Assembly: GCA_027486655.1 (NCBI GenBank)
Contig: JAIXOR010000024.1
Location: 46,050-110,049 of the forward strand
Length of the DNA: 64,000 nucleotides
DNA from: Verrucomicrobiaceae bacterium
GTDB taxonomy: Bacteria > Verrucomicrobiota > Verrucomicrobiia > Verrucomicrobiales > Akkermansiaceae
Reading direction: 5' to 3'
In this document: piece by piece, positions 39,505 to 48,827 of the stretch
Position numbering within the stretch: the first letter of the stretch is position 1
Layout: every line of letters begins with the position of its first letter
The notes under the pieces: generated by a model
Told to the model about the DNA's origin: nothing
What the model saw: only the letters and a program-made list of their open reading frames with translations
Database searches by the model: none
Translations under genes and position numbers: made by a program

Positions 39505-42500
39505 CTACTCGGCGGAGATACGGAGAAAGAGCATGTCATGGCTTGTCGCTTGGCCCCCCAAGGTGACCTGAACCGTCTCGTTGTCGGTTCCGGGAATGGG
39601 TGTGACGGACTGGGTGCCGATCTCGGCAAGGTTCCACGTCGTTAGATTCGCGGAGGTCCAGATTCGATAGGTAAGCTGGGTGAGAGAAGCCTTCCGGCGC
39701 CGGTAGGTGAAAGTTCCGGTAGCGAGCCCGGTGTCGGCGGGATAGGGGCTGGAGGACGCTCCGTTCACGGGGTCGAGGCCAAAGGCATACTCGGCCGCAT
39801 TGTTCGCACCGTCTTGATCGTCGTCGTCCGCCGGCCCGCCGATCAGATTGAACGCGCTTTTCCAAGTGTCGTAATCGGAAGGAGGTCCGGTGGTGACGGT
39901 GAGCGTTCCGGAGCCGGTGATGAATGAACTGTTGGATGAGGAGTAAACACCGGGTGGTCTTGCAATGCCGGCGACCGTAAGTTCGTCGATGATGTCGGTT
40001 CCACTGTAGTCGAGTTGGATCCCCGCGCCCGAGGCGACGATGAGGTCCGCAGTGTTGGAAAGATTGGTGTTACTCGTGCCGTTCCCGAGGCGAAGCGTGC
40101 CGGCGTTGACGGTGGTGGGTCCGGTGTAGCTGTTGGAAGCACTGAGCGTGAGCGTGCCGCTGCCGTTCTTGGTCAAACCGCCGGAGCCCTCGGCGGCGAG
40201 CAGTTTGATTTGAATGCCGATGTTGCGGCCATTGGTGTCGATGACCACACCGCCGGTCCGGACGTAGCTGGCCTGGGTGGGATTACCAGCGTTCGAGCCA
40301 TCACCATAGAGAGTGATGAAGTTGGCGTTGTCCGGGCCGATGGCTTTGAGGGTGCCGCCGTTCCAAATCAGGTTCGCGTCGTTGTTGCCGCCGGGGCCTG
40401 CGGTGTTGAGGTCGCGGTTGGCGACTCGGAGGGACGGGGTTTCGAGTGTGCCGCCTTCGAGTTCAAGTTGGAAGGTCGCGCCAGTATGGACAGACCCGTC
40501 CACCCCGTTGGTGGCGGCGACGACGCCCCCTTGGATGGCGAGGCGTCCCCAATCGGCGCTGGCGGCGTTCGAGATGATGCGATTGACCATCCAACTGCCT
40601 CCCGTGACCACGAGATTGGCGCGGCCGATCGCGGCGTCACCGCTCAGCGTGATGTTGGAACTGAGGGCCATTGTCGGGTTCGAAGCGTAAGCTCCATTGT
40701 TGGATCCTGAACCCTGCACGGTAAGGCTGACCGCCGAAAGGCTGCCGCTTGTGAATGAAGTGGCGGGGAAGTTGGACGATGAATCTCCGACATTCAGCGC
40801 TCCGGCCGTGAGCCCCGAGGCAAGCGTGATGGCTCCGCCGGTCGATTGGAACCAGGCGTTGTTAGAGCTGGAGTTCACCCAAGGGGCACCGAGCCAGTTG
40901 GTATCGCTGGTGGACCACTGGCTCGTTCCCGCGCTATTGTTCCAGATGAAATCGGGGCCGGGCGACCATTGAGCGTGCAAAGTCACTGGAGCGGTGATAG
41001 CGAAAGTGTCGCCGGGGTTGTAGGCCGCACCGCTGCCATTGGAGGCGGTGTTCCAATTCACGAAAGAGTATCCGGTTTTCACCAGGGTTCCGGAGTTTCC
41101 AAGTACGGTCACCGTCGAATTGGGTGCATAGGGACTGGAGACATCAATCGGCACGCCGCCGCCGGTATTGGTGTTTCCATTGTAGGTCACGGCGAAAGCC
41201 GGCGTACTGACGACAGAGATGCTGAGATTGTCGATGAGGGCGAAGACGTTGTATCCCTCGAAGGTGATGTAGCCGTCTGCAGCGCCCATCTGTGCGAGGC
41301 TATAGGTGCCGACAAGATTTCCATTCAGAAACATTTTCGCCACCGACCCGTTCCCGTTAAAGGGGGATGCGTTGCCGGATGCGTCCGATAGAACGACTGC
41401 GATGGTCGAACCGGATGCATTCCAAGAAAGTCCGTTGCTGATGTCACCACCGGAAGCGAATTGCTGGGTTCCCCCGCTCAATCGGAACAGGCTGCTGAAC
41501 TTGTTCGTGCCGCTGTTGACAAAGGAATTCTGCACGCTGCCAATGGCGAGTGCTGCCCAGTTGGTGGGATGGGACGAATCGGTGATACTGAGATCGAACT
41601 GGATCCTGAGCGGCAGGTTCAATCCGTTCACCGCCTCAGCAAAATTGTAGTTGAGGCTGGCATAAAGATCGCTGCCCAGACCCGAGTTCCAACCGGCCAG
41701 CAGCATGCGTCCGCCGTTGCCGTGCTGAATCTGCCAGCTCTGGGAATTGCCCGCGACGGTGTAGGACAAGGGCGCGAACAGGCCCCCTTGGTCGGTGGAA
41801 AGAGTCGAGTTGAAAACTGCGGCCGTGTTGCTAGCGGAATCGAAGTTGTCGGAAAGCAGGAGGTCGCCTGCAAGGGGCACAGTCACGGCCTGGACCTGTG
41901 CGGCCGAGAGGGCGGAGGAGAAGAACTGCGCGTCGTCGAGGGATCCTTGGAACATCGGCATTGCGGTGCCCTCTGCGCGTGCGAGGTAGTTGTGCTGTGT
42001 GCCGGTAGAGGTGTTGGGAGCGAGAAGTTGGTCCGGCGTGATCGAAATGGCGCCGCTGGCCACGACAGCTCCATTCACCAGCAGGTTGCCGGTGGCACCA
42101 TCGAGCGTGACGGCGACGTGCGACCACACCCCGTTCGGCAGTGCCGCGCTTGTCAGAGTCTGCACCGAAGCGCCGTTGATGATCGAAAACTTCGTGTTAC
42201 CAGATCCATCGTTTGCAGTGAGAGACAGCCGTTTTGTCGGGCTGGAGCCAAGCCAGAGAATCGCTTGATTGGCCACGCCCCCTGTGGGCTTTACCCACGC
42301 TGCGAAAGTAAAGGCACGGGTGTCCGCGACGCTGCGATCGAGAAAGACATACTGGTTGGAGCCGTTGAACGATAGAAAACCCTTCCGCTTCCAATCGGTG
42401 GAGGTCCACGCGGGCGATCCAATGGTGAAGGCATCAGTGACACCGTATCGGTCGAGTGCGCGGGAATCGTGAGCGATGGCAAAATCGTAAGATGCGTAGT

Positions 42501-44760
42501 GTCCGGCCGGTGTGGCGGTGGTGAAATTGTCAGGTATGCCGACGAAAGGAAGGTGGCCGAACGTGATGCCTCCTGTTAGGTTCTTGTTGCCCATGTAATC
42601 GCCATCGACGATCGCGTTGCCGCTGAGCGTGCCCCCGTTCTGGTGCCAGGCGCTGCCTTTGGCCACGGCGCTGTCCTGGAGGTTGCCCTCCACGGTCGCG
42701 TGTTCGATGACGCGGGCATTCCCTGAGATCGTGCCGTTGTCCACGATGGCCCAGTCGCGGACGCGGGCGTTTCCGGTGACAGTGCCGCCGCGCACCCAGG
42801 CGTGCCCGCCGATGATGGCGCTGCTGTTGACGGTGCCACCCGAAACCACCGCATAGTCTTCGATCCTTGCATTGCCGGTGACCGATCCGCCAGTGACCCG
42901 CGCGTTCGGGCCGATGAATACGGTCGAAGGCACAGTGACCGATTTCCATCCACCTCCATTCGAATGTTGAGTGAGGCCCGAGGTCGATCCATTGTCGCGT
43001 TCGCGTGGCGTGGCTCCGGTGACCTGGACTTGATAGTGGAACCGAGAGCGCGAGGGGTGCGAGCGGAAGGGCTCGCTCGCTTCGTCGTGCCCGCCGTTGG
43101 CATACCAGTCTGGCGTCCCTGCGACGGAAAGGTAGAGTTTGTTTTCGTTGGCGGCGAGAGTGATCGAACTGCTGCCGCTGTTCCAAAGGGGGGTGTAGCG
43201 TTCGACGCCGGTATCGCTGACGGCAATGAACGAGGCCCGCCAATCGGCGCCACGGGCCGAATCTGCCAGTCCCTGCAAGTTGACCGTGACCACTCGTCCC
43301 GCGCCGGTGCCGGTGGGGATAAGTTCGTGCATTGCGTAAGCCCCTTGGGCGGGAGCTTTGTTCGGCGGGACGCGCCACCACCCTGGAGCGTCCGCGCGCT
43401 GGACCAGGTCGGTGAAGAGATGGCGTGCGTTTCGGGTCGAATCCTGGCTATTCAGGTCCGCATTCATGGCGGTTTGATTCGAGAAATCCCAAGTCGCGCA
43501 GCGGCGGGCATAATAGCCGGAAATGTCCTTGAGCGAAGTGGTCGGCGTGAGGCGGTCGAGGGTGGTCGCCCAGAATTCTCCGGGCAGACCTTCCTGCCAG
43601 AGACGCTTGATCATCCCATCGGAGAGATCCGGGAGGTTGTCCGGATTGTCGTCCACGAAGTAGAGGAAAGGCCAGGTAAGATAGTAGTTCCGCCCCGAGG
43701 AAATCATGAAGTGTCCGTCTCGGACGCCGAGGGCCTCGATGCCGGCCTTGTTCGGGTAAAGATTCTGATAGTGTTTCAGCCAGCGTGCGCGGCCATAGTT
43801 GGCGTGAGTTTCCCACTGGCCGGAGTAGTTCCCGTTGTTGTTGTGGTGCTGGAACACGTGCATCAATTCGTGCGGGATGATCCAGGTAGGCGGATCGATC
43901 TGCAGGCCACTGGGTTCGATGTTCATGTAAGCGAAGCCCCCGCCGGTGCTGCTCATCCAGTAGCCATCGTAGATACAGAGGAAGTTGACCTTGTATTTGT
44001 TGCCATTCGGGCTGGTGGTGGATTCCGCTGGTTCGCGATAGCCCATTACCTTGGTATAAACCTGCCAGGCTTCCTCTGCATTGCGCAGGGCACCACGGGC
44101 AGTGGTGGAGTTGACGCCCTGTGCGGCACGGGCGGCGCTCCAAATGAAGCGGAATCGTTTTGACGACATCTCGTTGTCGCTATTCCACTCGGCGTTCGTC
44201 AGATAAACGTCACCCGGCAAATCCCCGACGCGGAGGTAATCGATGGCGAATGCCTGGCCAGAGGTGGCCGAAGGCTCGATGCGCAGGTCACGGAGGTTGG
44301 CGCGCCACCACGGCTCAGGCCCCACATCAATGCGGTAGGTGTGAAAGGCACCGTCGGTCGGGACCATGGCGTCCGGGATGACCAAGACACGGGCGGCGCT
44401 GAATCCGGTGGTGGCGGTGGTGCCGTAGGAAATCCTGATGTCGCCGGTGTGTGAAGCCGGCACCTGGATGCGAAGCTCGACGTAGTCGTTGAAACCGAGA
44501 TCAAGGTCCGGACCGGCAAAGTTGGAACGAATCACGCGCGGCGAAGTCCCGCTGGTCGTGCCGGAAAAAGTTCCGCCAGCGACAGCGGCGCCCGTCACCT
44601 GGCTGGTCGTCCAGCTTTCAAGATTGCCAGCTGTGTTCCATTCCACGGCATAAGTTCCTGTAAGCGGAGTGAGAGGATCCACCACGATGGGCAAATCCAC
44701 GGCACGCAGAAGCGAGGCCAGCACGAGGAGAATGAGGAGGGGCTTCATGAGCAAAAGCAT
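39505..44760 (-). CDS. Giant mosaic protein with HExxH metallopeptidase-like, left-handed beta-helix, LamG, InlB and PATR parts (1751 aa)
   Basis: The signal peptide (MKPLLILLVLASLLRA, second Met at 44748) is followed by a sandwich at about 20-185. A metallopeptidase-like domain at about 190-480 has IIPHELMHVFQHH and then WETHANYGRARW, that is HExxH plus a downstream Glu, a gluzincin-like layout similar to DUF6055. A series of hexapeptide-like coils (TVTGNARVRDWAIVDNGTIS) suggests a left-handed beta-helix at about 610-740. LamG (DTRAFTFAAWVKPTGGVANQ), the shared jelly-roll (NGGRMLLAGWNSGLGSDLYA), one InlB repeat (VTYNGNTNTGGGVPIDVSSP), the PATR passenger and the C-terminal module (AEYAFGLDPVNG, FTYRRRKASLTQLTYRIW, LFLRISAE) follow. 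It may process glycoproteins or anchor to the substrate; the sequence does not decide. It starts 8 nt after the upstream stop. Confidence 0.92.
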   Translation of the reverse strand: MLLLMKPLLILLVLASLLRAVDLPIVVDPLTPLTGTYAVEWNTAGNLESWTTSQVTGAAVAGGTFSGTTSGTSPRVIRSNFAGPDLDLGFNDYVELRIQVPASHTGDIRISYGTTATTGFSAARVLVIPDAMVPTDGAFHTYRIDVGPEPWWRANLRDLRIEPSATSGQAFAIDYLRVGDLPGDVYLTNAEWNSDNEMSSKRFRFIWSAARAAQGVNSTTARGALRNAEEAWQVYTKVMGYREPAESTTSPNGNKYKVNFLCIYDGYWMSSTGGGFAYMNIEPSGLQIDPPTWIIPHELMHVFQHHNNNGNYSGQWETHANYGRARWLKHYQNLYPNKAGIEALGVRDGHFMISSGRNYYLTWPFLYFVDDNPDNLPDLSDGMIKRLWQEGLPGEFWATTLDRLTPTTSLKDISGYYARRCATWDFSNQTAMNADLNSQDSTRNARHLFTDLVQRADAPGWWRVPPNKAPAQGAYAMHELIPTGTGAGRVVTVNLQGLADSARGADWRASFIAVSDTGVERYTPLWNSGSSSITLAANENKLYLSVAGTPDWYANGGHDEASEPFRSHPSRSRFHYQVQVTGATPRERDNGSTSGLTQHSNGGGWKSVTVPSTVFIGPNARVTGGSVTGNARIEDYAVVSGGTVNSSAIIGGHAWVRGGTVTGNARVRDWAIVDNGTISGNARVIEHATVEGNLQDSAVAKGSAWHQNGGTLSGNAIVDGDYMGNKNLTGGITFGHLPFVGIPDNFTTATPAGHYASYDFAIAHDSRALDRYGVTDAFTIGSPAWTSTDWKRKGFLSFNGSNQYVFLDRSVADTRAFTFAAWVKPTGGVANQAILWLGSSPTKRLSLTANDGSGNTKFSIINGASVQTLTSAALPNGVWSHVAVTLDGATGNLLVNGAVVASGAISITPDQLLAPNTSTGTQHNYLARAEGTAMPMFQGSLDDAQFFSSALSAAQVQAVTVPLAGDLLLSDNFDSASNTAAVFNSTLSTDQGGLFAPLSYTVAGNSQSWQIQHGNGGRMLLAGWNSGLGSDLYASLNYNFAEAVNGLNLPLRIQFDLSITDSSHPTNWAALAIGSVQNSFVNSGTNKFSSLFRLSGGTQQFASGGDISNGLSWNASGSTIAVVLSDASGNASPFNGNGSVAKMFLNGNLVGTYSLAQMGAADGYITFEGYNVFALIDNLSISVVSTPAFAVTYNGNTNTGGGVPIDVSSPYAPNSTVTVLGNSGTLVKTGYSFVNWNTASNGSGAAYNPGDTFAITAPVTLHAQWSPGPDFIWNNSAGTSQWSTSDTNWLGAPWVNSSSNNAWFQSTGGAITLASGLTAGALNVGDSSSNFPATSFTSGSLSAVSLTVQGSGSNNGAYASNPTMALSSNITLSGDAAIGRANLVVTGGSWMVNRIISNAASADWGRLAIQGGVVAATNGVDGSVHTGATFQLELEGGTLETPSLRVANRDLNTAGPGGNNDANLIWNGGTLKAIGPDNANFITLYGDGSNAGNPTQASYVRTGGVVIDTNGRNIGIQIKLLAAEGSGGLTKNGSGTLTLSASNSYTGPTTVNAGTLRLGNGTSNTNLSNTADLIVASGAGIQLDYSGTDIIDELTVAGIARPPGVYSSSNSSFITGSGTLTVTTGPPSDYDTWKSAFNLIGGPADDDDQDGANNAAEYAFGLDPVNGASSSPYPADTGLATGTFTYRRRKASLTQLTYRIWTSANLTTWNLAEIGTQSVTPIPGTDNETVQVTLGGQATSHDMLFLRISAE

Positions 44761-44768
44761 CGGTTGGG

Positions 44769-47231
44769 CTAGAACGAGGGATGAAAAACCCGAAATGCCG
44801 CAACGTCCATGGACTTTCCTCGCTTTTTCACCAGGCAGAGAGTATGTCGCCCGGGCGCAAGACCGGTAAGGGAGACCAGCGGTGAAGCACTTCTTGGTGT
44901 TCCATGGTATTGATTGATGTGGCGGACGCTCTGGCCGTCAACAAACACTTCGATCGTGGCACCACCGGGAAACTGCGGGGCAAGGAACTGGACGGCCGTG
45001 CCGGTGAATTCGAACTGAACGAAGTCTTCGTTGCGATCCGTGCGGCGGATGCCGTCCTTGGTTCCCGATTTCATCCAGTTTCCCCCTGCGGGATTGTAGA
45101 TGCGGAACAGGTCCACTTGGACGTAGGGGCCGCCCACCTTCACTCCCTTGAGTTCGTGTTTGCCGTTAGGCAGGCCAGTCAAATCGATGCCGACGACGTG
45201 CGGGCGGTTTCCTCCGGCATTCATATTCACCCGCCTGAGCGGCTTGCCATCGAGGGAAAAATCGATTTCACCCATGCCATTGCCCACCATCATCACACCC
45301 GTCCCGCTGAAATGGATGGTGAAGGCGTCGCCGTCGGAGGAGGTGAAGTGGATGTCGCTATTGAACTCGCCGCTGTCTCGCCATTGGCTCTGCCAATTGC
45401 CGTGGTACTCGATCCAACCCGCGCCGCCTGGCTGGGTGGCGTTGTCGTTGAATACCTCGCGGGTGCCGAAGATGACCGCCGGATCGTCGGTCCGCACGAT
45501 GCGGGATGTGAAGCGGCCCTTTCCGGTTACGTCCATGGCAATCACTGTGTCGAGGGGATTCCAGGTTTCTCCTTCAGGCAGGCTGAGACGAACCCCGGTC
45601 GAGGATTGCTCGATTTTCACAGGCTTTCCGCCGGGCAGCAAGCGGGCGTTGGCAAAGGACTTGTTGTCGTCGGGCGGCGACAGGGTGAGAACGGGACCTG
45701 CCTGGGGCTTGAGGACGTGGATGTATTCCGTCCTGTCATCTGTCGACCGTGTGGCCACGCCCCAAGGAAGATCGTTGATGGAACCTTTGGGCTGCCAGGA
45801 AGTGCTCGGGTAGGTGTTCTTGATTGATCCGGCAATCGGCTCGATCAGCGCTCCGGCCTTCTGCATCGCTTCGAGCACTCCTTCCTCCCAGCGGCCGACA
45901 AACTTCTTCTGCCCCGTGGCGGGATCAGTCCAAGTGCCATCGCCCGGATAGGGTCCGGCCGACCAGGCCCAGCCACCTCCTTCGATGCAAGAACCCGCAG
46001 CGACGACGGTGGCGCGGAAGATGCCTTCCGGACTGCGTGTGACAGCTGGCGTCGGAGTGGGGACCTTGGGGACCTGGGCACTCCAGGTTTTGGAAATCAC
46101 CTGAGCGTAGGGATTTGGCATGGTCCATGCGATATCGTGGGACATGTTAGGGCTGGCGGGTCCCGACTCGCCAATCGGCCCATCGAACGCGTAGAGGTTG
46201 CCATAGAAGTTCTGAATCAGCACCGCGTCCGGCTTGCTCCAGCGAATAGAGCGTTCCATGCGGTGGAAGTCGATGTGGTTGTCGCTGTTTCCACCCGGGT
46301 CGTTTTCATCGACGAAGAAACCATCGATGTCATAGCGGTCGATCATTTCACCGTGGATCTCCTCCATGAAGCGGTTCCACTCTTCTCCCCAGAAAAGCTG
46401 CTGTCCGGGGTGGCAGTAGAACAGAACCCGCACGCCCTTGGCGCGGACGGCTGAGACCATCCGGCCGAGCAGGTCGGTTTTGGGCGTCTTGATGCGCGGG
46501 CGCTCGTGGGCTGGCACACGCTCGACCGCGGCGCTGTTGAAAAGCGGGTGGAAGTTCGAGTGCCACGCCGTGAAGATCAGATACTCGACACCCATGGATG
46601 CGATGTCATCGGCAAAGCCCGCGACATCGAAGCTGTCTGCGAGGTAATCCGCACCAGCGGTCGGGCTGCCGTCGATGTTCAAAGTGGTATGGCCGTTCCC
46701 GTCATTCACGTAGTGGACGAAAAAGCCGTATTTCATCCGCTTCCATCGCTCGCGGGCGGAAAGGCCGGTATCTTTCACGACGAGCGTGCCGCCGGTGATC
46801 GATGGCGTCTCGAAATCTGCCTTGTTCGCTGCGGCACTTCCCGTTCCTCCCCACTTTCCGGGAGCCTGCTTCTCGTCACTAAAGAAGAGGCCATCGCATC
46901 CAACCGGTGGCCCCGCGGGAAGTTTGAGGCCCGCACCCTCGGCGAGATTGAAGCGCACCCCCGGATGGATCCGCGCAGCGGAAAGATCGAGAATGCCTTG
47001 TTCGACAGTGATGATCCCGCTGAGCCTGATCTCCGATTTGAGGGTGAGAGTTCCTGATCCTTGTTTGACCAATCCGCAGCCGGGCCGTGGCTCGATCACC
47101 GGTTGATCGATGGTTTGTCCCGAGGTGTCGACATGGACTCGGGAAACAGACTGGAAATCCCAACTGATCTGCCCCGGACACGGCAAGCATGCAAGAAGGA
47201 CAAGAAGCAAGGGCAAGGAGCGATGATTCAT
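44769..47231 (-). CDS. Divergent GH29-like protein with PATR N-terminus and two C-terminal CBM-like repeats
   Basis: This encodes 820 residues from the ATG at 47231 (MNHRSLPLLLVLLACLPCPG). A short PATR region (CGLVKQGSGTLTLKSEIRLS) precedes a barrel at about 165-480: SARERWKRMKYGFFVHYVND, GVEYLIFTAWHSNFHPLFNS, YDIDGFFVDENDPGGN with the candidate catalytic Asp, and QNFYGNLYAFDGPIGESGPA. A beta domain (WGVATRSTDDRTEYIHVLKP) and two related 100-residue beta modules (SGEFNSDIHFTSSDGDAF; EDFVQFEFTGTAVQFLAP) follow. The order and wording match the 1632-aa protein at 57321, so the two are paralogues within one operon. Substrate unknown; an exo-acting deoxy-hexosidase is the likeliest reading. Confidence 0.9.
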   Translation of the reverse strand: MNHRSLPLLLVLLACLPCPGQISWDFQSVSRVHVDTSGQTIDQPVIEPRPGCGLVKQGSGTLTLKSEIRLSGIITVEQGILDLSAARIHPGVRFNLAEGAGLKLPAGPPVGCDGLFFSDEKQAPGKWGGTGSAAANKADFETPSITGGTLVVKDTGLSARERWKRMKYGFFVHYVNDGNGHTTLNIDGSPTAGADYLADSFDVAGFADDIASMGVEYLIFTAWHSNFHPLFNSAAVERVPAHERPRIKTPKTDLLGRMVSAVRAKGVRVLFYCHPGQQLFWGEEWNRFMEEIHGEMIDRYDIDGFFVDENDPGGNSDNHIDFHRMERSIRWSKPDAVLIQNFYGNLYAFDGPIGESGPASPNMSHDIAWTMPNPYAQVISKTWSAQVPKVPTPTPAVTRSPEGIFRATVVAAGSCIEGGGWAWSAGPYPGDGTWTDPATGQKKFVGRWEEGVLEAMQKAGALIEPIAGSIKNTYPSTSWQPKGSINDLPWGVATRSTDDRTEYIHVLKPQAGPVLTLSPPDDNKSFANARLLPGGKPVKIEQSSTGVRLSLPEGETWNPLDTVIAMDVTGKGRFTSRIVRTDDPAVIFGTREVFNDNATQPGGAGWIEYHGNWQSQWRDSGEFNSDIHFTSSDGDAFTIHFSGTGVMMVGNGMGEIDFSLDGKPLRRVNMNAGGNRPHVVGIDLTGLPNGKHELKGVKVGGPYVQVDLFRIYNPAGGNWMKSGTKDGIRRTDRNEDFVQFEFTGTAVQFLAPQFPGGATIEVFVDGQSVRHINQYHGTPRSASPLVSLTGLAPGRHTLCLVKKRGKSMDVAAFRVFHPSF

Positions 47232-47250
47232 GGAAATGAAATGGTTCAAT

Positions 47251-48780
47251 TCAATTTGGTGAGCGGCTTTGGATTGCACCGAGATCGGGTGGAGTGCCGG
47301 GTTTGAGTGGATTGCCCATCAGGTCGCGCCCGCCTGGATCGGGGATGACGACACCTTTGGCGCGGCAGGGCGATCCGGGGTGCAGCATGTAGTTGCGGAA
47401 AGTCGTCGCCAAATCCCAGCCGGGAACCGGATTGACGAACATCGGGTCGGCGAGAACGGGTGAAGAATCGCCAGGGAGATTCTTCCAATTCCCATGATAG
47501 GCGTTGTTGCGGAAATCACCATTACCCTCCCGCTCCTCCATCGTGGCTTCGCCCGTCACGTGGAAAACATTGTTCCATATCTTCGCTCTTGGGATGATGT
47601 ATCCACTGCCTTCCGTGATATGGAATGTGTTGTTGCAAACGAGGTTGTTTTCCTCCAGTTTTCCAACCAGGTAAAGCAGGTGGTCGCGGTCGCCGATGCT
47701 GAGATTGTAGCGCGCGATGTTGTCACGTGCACTCTGCATGATCAAAAGAAAACCGCCGGCGTTCTCGCGGCTGACGTTATACTGGAGAAGGCAGCTCTTG
47801 CAGTTGAAATCGAAATCGAAGGCCATGCCGTCGTTGTTGCCCTGTTGTTTGGCCGTATGGGTCACCTCGTTGAATTGCATGACGCCTTCAAGACAACTGT
47901 GAAGCCACACCGCAGCCGAGTGCGGATTGTAACCAGTGTGTACCGGAAAGGCCGGATCGCCCGTGCGCAGGCAGGTGCGGCGAACGGTATTGGATTCAAT
48001 GAGAGGTTTCACCGAACCAAGAACGAGAATGGCATCACCACCAAGGTCTTCGATGCGGTTCCTCCTGATGGTGACGTGTTGGGAGGGCAGCAGGCCTTCC
48101 CGGAACATGTGGTTGCCATCGGTTTGTCCAGCGGGAGCAGAGCAGGTCCAGACAAGTATGCCGCAGCGTCCGGTGTTCCTGATCCGGTTGTTCTCGATCC
48201 GCACCCATTCGAAGGTGGTTTTGAGACCGTGTTCCTTGTTCCAGCCTTCGACGCCGACCCAGATCCCACAGCTTTCGTATTCCTTGAAACTGCCGCCGAG
48301 ACCGTGAATGACGCAGTCTCTCACCACTATGTGGCGAAGGATTCTTCCCGCGTTTGTGGCGACAAAATGAATGCCTCCGACCACGGCATCGGGTCTTGCG
48401 GATCCGCCTCTGATTTCGAGTTCGGAAACTTCCCAGAAGTCCTGGTTTTCGAAGCGAATCACGACACCACCCCCCTCACCCATTTCGATCCGTGGCAAGG
48501 GCCCGGCACCGTAGCGGCCTAACCGGATTGGCTTATCCTGAACGCCCGAACCCTGCGGGCGAAGCTTGCCGGACCAACGCCCACCAGATTGAAACAAGAG
48601 CCTGTCGCCAGGCTGATAGATGGTTTCGTTTACCCGCGAAAGACTCCGCCATGCGGTGGTTGGAGTAAGACCGTCTGCCTGATCGCTTCCACCCGGTGAA
48701 ACATGATAGTCGGCCGCGTTGATGAGTGGTGTCTGGGCGATAAGGACCACCAATAGCAGCAGAATTTTCTGGGATTTCAT
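47251..48780 (-). CDS. Secreted right-handed parallel beta-helix protein
   Basis: This encodes 509 residues with a signal peptide ending LINAADYHV. The start YHVSPGGSDQADGLTPTTAW is the usual opening of pectate-lyase-like beta-helix proteins, followed by RHIVVRDCVIHGLGGSF, VRIENNRIRNTGRCGILVWT, VTIRRNRIEDLGGDAILVLG and LQYNVSRENAGGFLLIMQSA coils and the end PDLGAIQSR. It could be a polysaccharide lyase or a GH such as GH28/GH141-type, but no family-specific catalytic signature is clear to me. It lies between two GH29-type genes in the operon. Confidence 0.9.
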   Translation of the reverse strand: MKSQKILLLLVVLIAQTPLINAADYHVSPGGSDQADGLTPTTAWRSLSRVNETIYQPGDRLLFQSGGRWSGKLRPQGSGVQDKPIRLGRYGAGPLPRIEMGEGGGVVIRFENQDFWEVSELEIRGGSARPDAVVGGIHFVATNAGRILRHIVVRDCVIHGLGGSFKEYESCGIWVGVEGWNKEHGLKTTFEWVRIENNRIRNTGRCGILVWTCSAPAGQTDGNHMFREGLLPSQHVTIRRNRIEDLGGDAILVLGSVKPLIESNTVRRTCLRTGDPAFPVHTGYNPHSAAVWLHSCLEGVMQFNEVTHTAKQQGNNDGMAFDFDFNCKSCLLQYNVSRENAGGFLLIMQSARDNIARYNLSIGDRDHLLYLVGKLEENNLVCNNTFHITEGSGYIIPRAKIWNNVFHVTGEATMEEREGNGDFRNNAYHGNWKNLPGDSSPVLADPMFVNPVPGWDLATTFRNYMLHPGSPCRAKGVVIPDPGGRDLMGNPLKPGTPPDLGAIQSRSPN

Positions 48781-48827
48781 AGGTTCTAGGTTCCGGAATC
48801 CATACCTTCAGAATTCAACGATCCACC

